Positions 7,157-11,125 of a DNA stretch of 11,125 bases are shown piece by piece. Location of the stretch: NCBI GenBank assembly GCA_021810985.1, contig JAJZQA010000049.1, positions 1-11,125 on the forward strand, read 5' to 3'. The notes beneath the pieces were generated by a model. It was given only the letters and a program-made list of their open reading frames with translations, searched no databases and had not been told where the DNA came from. The number at the start of each line of letters is the position of its first letter. The stretch's first letter is position 1. This DNA is from Deltaproteobacteria bacterium (GTDB lineage Bacteria > Desulfobacterota > Desulfuromonadia > Geobacterales > Geobacteraceae). Position numbers and translations under genes: made by a program.

Positions 7157-7201
7157 AGATTAGCCGGGATACGGGAAATGTGCAGTTAAAGCGGCTTTAA
7201 A
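7157..7201 (-). promoter_or_regulatory. Putative Mor-activated late promoter with dyad operator
   Basis: A near-perfect palindrome ttaaagcggctttaa (7186-7200, one extra A at 7201) lies upstream of a minus-strand hexamer TAATCT (7162 to 7157) that resembles a -10 box. No -35 hexamer is evident at the proper place, as expected of an activator-dependent promoter. If the hexamer is -12 to -7, transcription would start near 7150 and the dyad centre falls at about -43. The Mor site of the Mu middle promoter is, to my knowledge, a dyad centred near -43.5. Position between mor and the late operon fits. The promoter is inferred and no start site is known. Confidence 0.5.
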
Positions 7202-7205
7202 TGCG

Positions 7206-7234
7206 AAAGCCCCTCCAAGGTGTGGAGAGGCTTT
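7206..7234 (-). terminator. Terminator-like stem after mor
   Basis: The arms aaagcccctcca (7206-7217) and tggagaggcttt (7223-7234) pair over 12 positions with one non-Watson-Crick pair and a 5-base loop. In the minus-strand RNA the stem ends in UUUCGCAUUU, a weak U-run, and begins about 50 bases after the mor stop. In the other direction the arm also ends in CUUU. It probably ends or attenuates the early/middle transcript before the late promoter. Confidence 0.65.
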
Positions 7235-7283
7235 GAGGGTGGCGGGTTTATTCCGGGCTTTGTATCGCGTTACGGAAAGGTTG

Positions 7284-7895
7284 TCAAGAGGTTGTGCCGA
7301 AGAACGGCAGCAGAGGCTGATCATACTTGTCCTTGCGCTTCTGCACCTCGGCGTTGATCTGGTAGATCCGGATGACGCTGAGGCCAGTTTCGCGCACCAA
7401 CTGATCCATGTTGCTCGATCCCCGGAATTTCAGCCATATCTCGCGGTCACGCTGCAGCTGGTCCAGCTTCGGCACCTTGGGGATGTATTCACCCCGAAAA
7501 TCGCGCTGCACCAGGAGCGCCACTTCTGCGGCCACGGCGGCGTGACCGGCCTGATCGGGAACAACCTGGGTCAGTATGGCGGCGACCTGGTCGCGGAACT
7601 GGCGGAAGCGGTCCGAGGTGACCGGGTCGGGCGTGGCCGACGGCACGTCGAGAAGGAGCCCGGAGCTGTCATCCTGTGGTATCTGTTTTTGCGGACGCGG
7701 GTCACTCAGCCGCCGGGCCACTTGGATCTGACCGCCCCAGGTGGTGCGTATCCATTCCACGGCCAGCAGAGCTGCGTATTCTGCCGTTTCCGGCGGCATG
7801 CCGTGCCCTGCCAGCAGTTCCGCAACCTTGTCCCAGATGTCGTTAAGGATCTCCGGGTAGAGGTCGCGGTATGTTTCAAGGGTGGCGGTGTTCAC
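7284..7895 (-). CDS. mor: Mor-like transcription activator with duplicated N-terminal domain
   Basis: This is a 203-aa protein. I chose the GTG at 7895 (VNTATLE): it overlaps the gemA stop as GTGA and has GGAGAG five to six bases upstream. The C-terminal part matches the Mor/C family: QRDREIWLKFRG at 148-159 followed by a helix-turn-helix MDQLVRETGLSVIRIYQI at 163-180, with GEYIPK (135-140) as the usual beta strand. The helical dimerisation segment occurs twice: residues about 9-62 (LYPEILNDIWDKVAELLAGHG, ending WGGQIQVAR) and again 98-141 (FRDQVAAILTQVV, ending FRGEYIPK). Mu Mor is 129 aa, so the extra 70 residues are this added domain and linker. Mu Mor activates the middle promoter that drives C. 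Here no C gene follows and the late operon begins 187 bases downstream, so this protein probably activates it directly. Confidence 0.85.
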   Translation of the reverse strand: MNTATLETYRDLYPEILNDIWDKVAELLAGHGMPPETAEYAALLAVEWIRTTWGGQIQVARRLSDPRPQKQIPQDDSSGLLLDVPSATPDPVTSDRFRQFRDQVAAILTQVVPDQAGHAAVAAEVALLVQRDFRGEYIPKVPKLDQLQRDREIWLKFRGSSNMDQLVRETGLSVIRIYQINAEVQKRKDKYDQPLLPFFGTTS

Positions 7896-8404
7896 CGCTT
7901 CTCTCCGGACAGGTCCCATCCTTGACGCTGGGCCTGTTTGCGCAGGGCAGTGATGATCTTGTACAGGTCGCCGTCTTTCACCCAGGCCACCTTGTCCACC
8001 TTGCAAACCGCCTTGGCAATGGCATCGGCGTAGGCCCATGACTTCTTGCCGATGGTCAGGAGCGCCTCGATCTTGCCGAGCTGCTCGTCACGGCTCTGGC
8101 CGCGCTTGTCCATGTTCTTCGGCCGGCCTGGGTAGCTGCGCTTGTCCTTGGGCTGCCACGGCTTCCGTGGTCCCTCCCCGGCCAGCACTGACAGCCGGTC
8201 AATCAGTTCCTGGCGCTCGCGGTCCGTCAACTCCTTGGAGGAGTCGGCGCGGCCGTGGCTGATGTCCAGGATCGTGTCCCTGTAGTTGTCATCGTCGTAA
8301 CCGGGCTGCGCCTTTTTCACCTTGCCCAGCAGGGCATGGATGCGGGCGCGATCACGGTTCCACTGATCCTCGGGAGAGAGTTTTTTTAAGGGTCTGTAAG
8401 CCAT
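7892..8404 (-). CDS. gemA: GemA-like regulatory protein (Mu gp16 family, DUF1018)
   Basis: This is a 170-aa protein directly before mor, as gemA is in Mu. The family pattern is clear: an N-terminal LGKVKKAQPGYDDDNYRDTIL, then SSKELTDRERQELIDRL, then a Lys/Pro-rich basic linker (about residues 80-105), then QLGKIEALLTIGKKSWAYADAIAKAVC and a final helix ITALRKQAQRQGWDL. Mu GemA has been described as a modulator of host gene expression and DNA topology, with a disputed mechanism. The helices and the basic linker suggest DNA contact. GAGGAT lies about seven bases before the ATG at 8404. The stop overlaps the GTG of mor. I have used the symbol by homology. Confidence 0.85.
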   Translation of the reverse strand: MAYRPLKKLSPEDQWNRDRARIHALLGKVKKAQPGYDDDNYRDTILDISHGRADSSKELTDRERQELIDRLSVLAGEGPRKPWQPKDKRSYPGRPKNMDKRGQSRDEQLGKIEALLTIGKKSWAYADAIAKAVCKVDKVAWVKDGDLYKIITALRKQAQRQGWDLSGEKR

Positions 8405-8414
8405 GGTTTAATCC

Positions 8415-8618
8415 TCATTTAACTGAAATATCGTAAACCTTGAAGCTCACTCGCTTGAGGGAGTAATTGTTCTTTCCATAGACATGAGCAGCAAGAATTT
8501 CAGCTGCTGCTCGGGGGCCATTCATCTTGCTTGTCTTGTAATCTGTAAGTTCCGGGCATGAGGCGACGTAACCCCATCCTTCCAATTTGCAATACATTCT
8601 GTGAGTTTTTGAGTTCAT
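8415..8618 (-). CDS. Small unknown protein started behind an 11-G tract
   Basis: This is a 67-aa protein (MNSKTHRMYCKLEGW...). I do not recognise the family. It reads like a real small basic protein: a GWGYVASCPEL segment, a central helix GPRAAAEILAAHVYG, then a Lys-rich beta-like end LKRVSFKVYDISVK. Codon use is more AT-rich than in its neighbours. The ATG at 8618 is preceded on the minus strand by GGGGGGGGGGG then T, so the homopolymer is the only purine-rich sequence available as a ribosome binding site. The frame is open further upstream to another ATG at 8678, but translation from the preceding gene's stop (ATG at 8697 or 8691) enters the tract one frame off. With 10 G in place of 11, that upstream frame would run straight into this one and give a 93-aa protein from 8697. 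Confidence 0.65.
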   Translation of the reverse strand: MNSKTHRMYCKLEGWGYVASCPELTDYKTSKMNGPRAAAEILAAHVYGKNNYSLKRVSFKVYDISVK

Positions 8619-8697
8619 ACCCCCCCCCCCTCGATTCCGGCAACGGGAGCCGTTGCTGCATCCATCCGCTTTCGTCAATCCGGTCTTCCATAATCAT
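8619..8697 (-). other. Upstream ORF segment, possible out-of-frame N-terminus of the next gene
   Basis: From the ATG at 8697 (ATGA overlap with the preceding stop) or the better spaced ATG at 8691 (GGAGA upstream), the frame reads MIMEDRIDESGWMQQRLPLPESRGGG up to the G tract. It then continues in a wrong-looking frame and stops at 8500. The coupling and the charged sequence suggest that this is the true start of the gene at 8415-8618, separated from it by one base in the G tract. The alternatives are a short leader peptide, or an assembly error in the homopolymer. Confidence 0.5.
8620..8630 (-). repeat. 11-base homopolymer (G on coding strand)
   Basis: A run of eleven C on the plus strand, eleven G in the coding strand. 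It sits two bases before the ATG at 8618 and inside the overlapping upstream frame. Runs of this length are rare and prone to slippage, both in replication and in sequencing. Confidence 0.95.
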
Positions 8698-8915
8698 TCT
8701 CCGTACAGCCTCTTCATTGTCTGAAAGAACTCGGCTGCCAGCGGATCATCCGAAAAGGTCATCTGCTCCGGCTTCGGCATGCCCCACTGTTTGTCCTTTT
8801 CCCAGGGCCGCTCCCGCGCCAGGCGCTCGGCTTCGGCCCTGGGGAGCCCACCGCAAAACTCCATGATCCCGGCGCGTTCCTCGAAGTCGATCTGCTTATC
8901 CTTGTCCCAGGACAC
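8694..8915 (-). CDS. Small hypothetical phage protein with ERAGIMEF...AEAERLA motif
   Basis: This is a 73-aa protein from a GTG start that overlaps the end of the ribbon-helix-helix gene by 20 bases; a GGTGAG lies just upstream. The N-terminal half has FEERAGIMEFCGGLPRAEAERLARER (about residues 11-36). This is a short helical pattern (E-R-A-x-I-x-E-x-x-G-G-x-x-x-x-E-A-E-x-x-A) that I know as recurrent in small proteins and C-terminal tails from phages and other mobile elements. Its function is not known to me. The C-terminal half is helical with a charged end (FFQTMKRLYGE). Coupled translation with both neighbours suggests a member of the accessory early operon. Confidence 0.65.
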   Translation of the reverse strand: MSWDKDKQIDFEERAGIMEFCGGLPRAEAERLARERPWEKDKQWGMPKPEQMTFSDDPLAAEFFQTMKRLYGE

Positions 8916-9093
8916 TGCTCACCCGCTCCCGGAAGGCGTATTCTTCATCGCGCAGGATCTTCTCCAAGGCCGCTTCCAGCAGAAACTGCTGCCGGCTGCC
9001 TCCGTTGATCGCGGCGTCGATCACTTCCAGCTCTTCGTCGGAGGCCCGGAAGGAAAGGACGTTGTAGCGCGGGTTGAGCTTCATCTTGCCCAT
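8896..9093 (-). CDS. Ribbon-helix-helix-like small DNA-binding protein
   Basis: This is a 65-aa protein (MGKMKLNPRYNVLSFRASDEELEVID...). I chose the ATG at 9093, which has GGTGAGG about nine bases upstream and follows the preceding stop by one base. A second ATG at 9120 would add nine residues and overlap the 140-aa gene. The layout is typical of ribbon-helix-helix proteins: a short beta strand (NVLSFRASDEE), helix A (ELEVIDAAINGG), a Ser-Arg turn, helix B (QQFLLEAALEKILRDEEYA), then a charged tail. Such proteins act as dimers, as repressors, antitoxins or accessory DNA-binding proteins. No toxin is evident next to it, so a regulatory role in the phage is more likely than a toxin-antitoxin pair. 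Confidence 0.65.
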   Translation of the reverse strand: MGKMKLNPRYNVLSFRASDEELEVIDAAINGGSRQQFLLEAALEKILRDEEYAFRERVSSVLGQG

Positions 9094-9094
9094 G

Positions 9095-9517
9095 TCAGAC
9101 GGCCTCACCTTTGGCTTCATATTTCCAGTCTGGCGCCAGCTCGATGCTGACGTTGTTTTTGACCAGGTGCGACTTGAGCGCCTTGAATGATGTCCACCAG
9201 GGGTAATGGACTGTGAATGTCTCGGTCGGATCGACGTTCATCCGCTTGAGGATTCGTTTGCTCATCTTCTGCATGGCGGTGCGGCTCTTTGCCGTCCAGG
9301 CTGACTTCTTGACCGACCGGAAGAAGCGCCGCCGCTCCTCGCAATCCTCTTGCATCCATTTGCCCTTGAGCGAGCCGTTCACATAGAACGCGATGACGAG
9401 CTTCATTTTGATGCGCTCCAGGCAGAGACAGAGGTGATAACCATCGCAGATAAGCCCCACTGGCTGAAACTGGTTCGACAGGCACTGCTCAACATGATCC
9501 CAATCCGCTTTCGTCAT
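9095..9517 (-). CDS. Hypothetical Mu-like phage protein, 140 aa
   Basis: I do not assign a family. The ATG overlaps the stop of the HTH gene (ATGA). The N-terminal 60 residues have alternating beta-like segments with two short Cys clusters (GYHLCLCLERI, KMKLVIAFYVNG). A very basic helical middle (about 64-95, ERRRFFRSVKKSAWTAKSRT and QKMSKRILKRM) follows. The C-terminal part has a WWTSFKALKSHL motif, resembling the tail of a beta-alpha-beta fold. The high Lys/Arg content suggests nucleic acid binding. Similar-length unknown proteins occur in the accessory early region of Mu-like phages. Confidence 0.7.
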   Translation of the reverse strand: MTKADWDHVEQCLSNQFQPVGLICDGYHLCLCLERIKMKLVIAFYVNGSLKGKWMQEDCEERRRFFRSVKKSAWTAKSRTAMQKMSKRILKRMNVDPTETFTVHYPWWTSFKALKSHLVKNNVSIELAPDWKYEAKGEAV

Positions 9518-9837
9518 AGCTCTTCCTCTTTTTCGTCTTGGAATGAGGGGATCACTCCACCTGGGAATTTCCTCTCGATTGCCGCGTCGATCCGGGTCGG
9601 GAGACCGGCCATGAATTCACGGTCGCGCCGGTGGGCCTCTCTGATCCGCTGGGCAACATCCTCGGGGATGCCACGCTTGCCGGCTTCGTAATCCTGATAG
9701 GTACGGCGCGGCAGGCCCAGGGTACGATACATATCGCAGGTGCCGAACTTCATCCCGATCCTGATCCGCTTCAGCTCCTCGCCGCTCATGTGCGTGCGCT
9801 TTTGCCGCTTTTTTTGTTTTTCAGGCTGTTTTTGCAC
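9514..9837 (-). CDS. Small HTH (XRE-like) DNA-binding protein
   Basis: This is a 107-aa protein. I chose the GTG at 9837 because AAGGAG lies five bases before it. An ATG at 9858 in frame would add seven residues but has no good site. After a Lys/Gln/Arg-rich head (about 1-17) comes SGEELKRIRIGMKFGTCDMYRTLGLPRRTYQDYEAGKRGIPEDVAQRI, the five-helix pattern of the Cro/C1 (XRE) fold. The Y-Q-D-Y-E-A-G-K-R-x-I-P segment is the typical end of the recognition helix and the following loop. The last 35 residues are charged and include FPGGVIPSF. It may regulate the early operon or host genes. It is not the main repressor by position, since it lies inside the accessory block rather than at the left end. 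Confidence 0.75.
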   Translation of the reverse strand: MQKQPEKQKKRQKRTHMSGEELKRIRIGMKFGTCDMYRTLGLPRRTYQDYEAGKRGIPEDVAQRIREAHRRDREFMAGLPTRIDAAIERKFPGGVIPSFQDEKEEEL

Positions 9838-9862
9838 GCGGTCTCCTTGGCTGCTCATCAGG

Positions 9863-9882
9863 CCCCAGGCGCCACCCTGGGG
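9863..9882 (-). other. Hairpin just before the HTH gene
   Basis: The arms ccccagg (9863-9869) and cctgggg (9876-9882) pair over 7 bases with a 6-base loop. In the coding-strand RNA it follows the larger hairpin at 9885-9920 after two bases. It lies about 25 bases before the GTG start at 9837 and four bases before the ATG at 9858, so it could limit use of the ATG. Confidence 0.55.
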
Positions 9883-9884
9883 CG

Positions 9885-9920
9885 ACGGATCACCTTGCCG
9901 GTGTCGGCAAAATGATCCGT
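9885..9920 (-). other. 16-bp RNA hairpin in the intercistronic gap
   Basis: The arms are acggatca (9885-9892) with tgatccgt (9913-9920), and inside them ttgccg (9895-9900) with cggcaa (9905-9910), closed by a 4-base loop. Between the two helices the plus strand has cc opposite aa. In the minus-strand RNA these become UU opposite GG, two G-U wobble pairs, giving one continuous 16-pair stem with loop ACAC. It starts eight bases after the stop of the 63-aa gene. No U-run follows, so an mRNA processing, stability or translation-control element fits better than a Rho-independent terminator. Confidence 0.7.
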
Positions 9921-9927
9921 TTCGCGG

Positions 9928-10119
9928 TTACTCTCCTGCCGGTTCCTCCCTCTGGATGTTATGGCACTCCAGAGTGACAGAGCCGCTGCCCTTGTGTCCG
10001 GTGCCAAACGGCATGGCGTGGATAATGCCCTGGACAGCTCCGGTCACGACAATGCCATCAGTACAGCCTTCTTTTCTCTTGGTGCAGTTACCGCAGGGGG
10101 TGTTGACCGAGTACGACAT
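9928..10119 (-). CDS. Small Cys-rich protein, 63 aa
   Basis: Not a recognised family. The ATG at 10119 has AAAGGAGA six bases upstream, so I reject the longer frame that starts at 10413. Cys residues lie at 9, 12, 19 and 52 (CGNCTKRKEGC near the N-terminus, LECHN near the end), a set of four that could bind one zinc ion or an Fe-S cluster. The middle is Gly- and hydrophobic-rich (GIVVTGAVQGIIHAMPFGTG). Its strong ribosome binding site suggests good expression. It lies between another small Cys-rich gene and the hairpin gap. Confidence 0.65.
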   Translation of the reverse strand: MSYSVNTPCGNCTKRKEGCTDGIVVTGAVQGIIHAMPFGTGHKGSGSVTLECHNIQREEPAGE

Positions 10120-10148
10120 GGTGTTTCTCCTTTCGTGAGTTGGTGCTG

Positions 10149-10337
10149 CTATCTGATTTCCTCTGTATCGATGATGAATCCCCAGGTCTTGCATTCCGGG
10201 CAAACCTGTCGCGTGCAGGTCTCCAAGCGTCCACTGGTGGAGGTGTAATGAATTCGCTTGCGCTCGGTGATAAAGGTGTCCACCGGACAAAGGTCGTTGT
10301 TGCAGCGGCTGGTGAGCCGGAAGTATGGTGCTCGCAT
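10149..10337 (-). CDS. Small zinc-ribbon-like protein, 62 aa
   Basis: Not a recognised family. The ATG shares its base with the previous stop (TGATG). Cys residues form a first group C-x4-C (CNNDLC, about 12-17) and a second group C-x4-C-x2-C (CTRQVCPECKTWGF, about 41-48), with CPEC giving the knuckle typical of zinc ribbons. Beta-like segments lie between (FITERKRIHYTSTSG, then FIIDTEEI at the end). Such small zinc ribbons often contact nucleic acid or protein partners. It sits in the early accessory block, so an early host-takeover or replication-related role is possible but unproven. Confidence 0.65.
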   Translation of the reverse strand: MRAPYFRLTSRCNNDLCPVDTFITERKRIHYTSTSGRLETCTRQVCPECKTWGFIIDTEEIR

Positions 10338-10504
10338 CAGAACACCTCCATGAACTGCTCTCCGGTGCCGTCATCCTCATAGATCCGGAGGCAGAGCAAC
10401 TCACCCATGGCATCGGATACCGGCATCTCGTACGGCAGGTTGGTCAGGATTGCCTGCAACTCGGCGACGGTCTGCGGTTCGTATTCAGCGACAAGGCGGG
10501 CCAT
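10337..10504 (-). CDS. Small hypothetical protein, 55 aa
   Basis: This gene links gam to the zinc-ribbon-like gene through TGATG overlaps at both ends (its ATG overlaps the gam stop, its TGA overlaps the next ATG). It reads MARLVAEYEPQTVAELQAIL, then a Pro/Met segment and an acidic end (LRIYEDDGTGEQFMEVF). It is acidic, has one Cys and shows no membrane segment. The N-terminal helix could be amphipathic. I know no family for it. The double coupling and full use of the gap are the main evidence that it is a gene. Confidence 0.65.
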   Translation of the reverse strand: MARLVAEYEPQTVAELQAILTNLPYEMPVSDAMGELLCLRIYEDDGTGEQFMEVF

Positions 10505-11034
10505 CAAGCCACCTCCTCCAGGTCGGTCTCGAACGGCACGATCACGAAGTCCTCACCTTGTTCCAGGCTGATCCAGCGACAGCCTTGGACGGCCTCCGGG
10601 TTGGCCAGGATGGCTTCCTTGTTGATCTCCTCCTTGGTGCGAAGAAAGAGCGCCGCCAGCCCCTTTTGCTTGATCTCCTCGATAGCCTCCTTGACCCGGA
10701 CGGCTTTGCAGGACATGGGGCGCATCCGCCAGCGGATCTCGCCAGTCATCAGGTTGGCGGTCTTGATTTTGCCGCCATTAGTCAAGGCATCTTTATTAGC
10801 CTCGCTCCAGGTATGCACGCCGTCGGTAAGCTGTTGAATCGCCTCGTTGTGCGGGGTGATAATCTTGTCGTATTTCTCGCGGATGGCGGTGATCTGGTCA
10901 TCCATATCCGCTTTCAGACGCTGCCGGTCCCGCTGGTGGCTGCCTATCTCGGCAATCATGTTGACCACCTCTTCCCGAGACTGTGGCACCCGGTGCGCTG
11001 CCGCTACTGCCTTAATCTTTGCTACTTTTGCCAT
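10504..11034 (-). CDS. gam: Gam-like host-nuclease inhibitor protein (Mu Gam family)
   Basis: This is a 176-aa protein, close to the 174 aa of Mu Gam. I chose the ATG at 11034 (MAKVAKIKAVAAAH), with AAAGGAG about eight bases upstream; the frame also opens at 11058, but that ATG lies before this site. The family pattern is clear: REEVVNMIAEIGSHQRDRQRLKADMDDQITAIREKY as a long coiled helix (about 21-56), then a second helical part, then GGKIKTANLMTGEIRWRMRPMSC (about 94-118), the beta region typical of the family, and a C-terminal helical region with ending beta strands. Mu Gam binds the ends of linear double-stranded DNA as a dimer and blocks RecBCD-type exonucleases, and is related to Ku. It protects the incoming phage DNA. 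Confidence 0.9.
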   Translation of the reverse strand: MAKVAKIKAVAAAHRVPQSREEVVNMIAEIGSHQRDRQRLKADMDDQITAIREKYDKIITPHNEAIQQLTDGVHTWSEANKDALTNGGKIKTANLMTGEIRWRMRPMSCKAVRVKEAIEEIKQKGLAALFLRTKEEINKEAILANPEAVQGCRWISLEQGEDFVIVPFETDLEEVA

Positions 11035-11125
11035 CCCTCTTTCTCCTTTCAATCTCATTCTCGTTGATGATCTGATCTGTCTTTCTGTTCCAGTACAGCG
11101 CTTCAGATTCGTGTTTTTCTGCCAG
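11012..11125 (-). CDS. C-terminal fragment of an upstream gene
   Basis: An open frame enters from the right edge and ends at TAA (11012-11014), giving 37 codons: LAEKHESEALYWNRKTDQII, then a strongly charged end with ERRKRDGKSSKD. It overlaps the gam start by 23 bases, a coupling common in this operon. The charged, Lys/Glu-rich composition is gene-like but another frame is also open across this stretch, so the call is tentative. No family can be named from a fragment. Confidence 0.45.
   Translation of the reverse strand: MAEKHESEALYWNRKTDQIINENEIERRKRDGKSSKD

Noticed and set aside
8896..9120. Toxin-antitoxin pair formed by the ribbon-helix-helix-like gene and the gene after it
   Set aside because: The 73-aa neighbour lacks any toxin pattern, and the genes are part of a longer coupled phage operon.
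9861..9896. Possible 11-codon leader peptide starting with GTG before the HTH gene
   Set aside because: No ribosome binding site at proper spacing, and its sequence is explained by the two hairpins.
10120..10413. N-terminal extension of the 63-aa Cys-rich protein to an ATG at 10413
   Set aside because: It runs over two coupled genes in another frame, and the ATG at 10119 has a strong ribosome binding site.
1..11125. CRISPR array, tRNA, rRNA, insertion sequence or phage attachment end
   Set aside because: No regularly spaced repeats, no tRNA-like cloverleaf and no terminal inverted repeats or transposase gene were seen on either strand.

Overview
The window is an internal part of a Mu-like (transposable) prophage or phage. 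All supported genes lie on the minus strand, so the phage genome reads from high to low coordinates. Gene content and order match phage Mu: a Gam-like protein, a block of small accessory genes, GemA (gp16), Mor, a lysis cassette, a DksA/TraR-like zinc-finger protein, then gp25-, gp26-, gp27-, gp28-, gp29/30- and gp31-like genes for packaging and head assembly. No transposase (MuA/MuB), repressor, phage end or host gene is in view. The DNA is GC-rich. The gene set looks like Mu-like prophages of Gram-negative proteobacteria, and the two-component spanin requires an outer membrane. A host of the Geobacter/Desulfuromonas kind is a guess that the sequence alone cannot confirm.

Right part (about 11125 to 7284), early and middle region: the tail of an unknown gene, gam, then a 55-aa protein, two small Cys-rich proteins, an HTH protein, a 140-aa protein, a ribbon-helix-helix-like protein, a 73-aa protein, a small ORF behind an 11-G homopolymer, gemA and mor. 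Most junctions are TGATG, ATGA or GTGA overlaps, so this is one translationally coupled operon. The one real gap, 9859-9927, holds a strong RNA hairpin that pairs well only in the coding-strand transcript. Mor is unusually long (203 aa) because its N-terminal dimerisation-type domain appears twice.

Centre (7283 to 7098): the only long intergenic gap. It holds a terminator-like stem for the middle operon, then a TTAAAGC/GCTTTAA dyad centred about 43 bases upstream of the start site predicted from a TAATCT hexamer, then a perfect 8-bp leader hairpin and a strong ribosome binding site. This is the expected place for a Mor-activated late promoter. No gene for the Mu late activator C is present, so Mor may switch on the late operon directly.

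Left part (7097 to 1), late operon: a membrane-anchored lytic transglycosylase that looks like a holin/endolysin fusion, inner-membrane and outer-membrane spanins, a 71-aa DksA/TraR-like protein, gp25 (DUF2730), gp26-like, small terminase (DUF3486), large terminase, a single 775-aa protein that fuses the DUF935 portal to the Mu F-like head protein, and the first 22 codons of a gpG-like virion morphogenesis gene cut by the window edge. Genes are packed with overlaps of 1 to about 11 bases, with one 3-base gap.

The points most worth checking are the duplicated Mor with its putative operator, the holin-transglycosylase fusion, the portal-F fusion, the 11-G tract that sets the reading frame of a small gene, and the strand-specific hairpin at 9885-9920.
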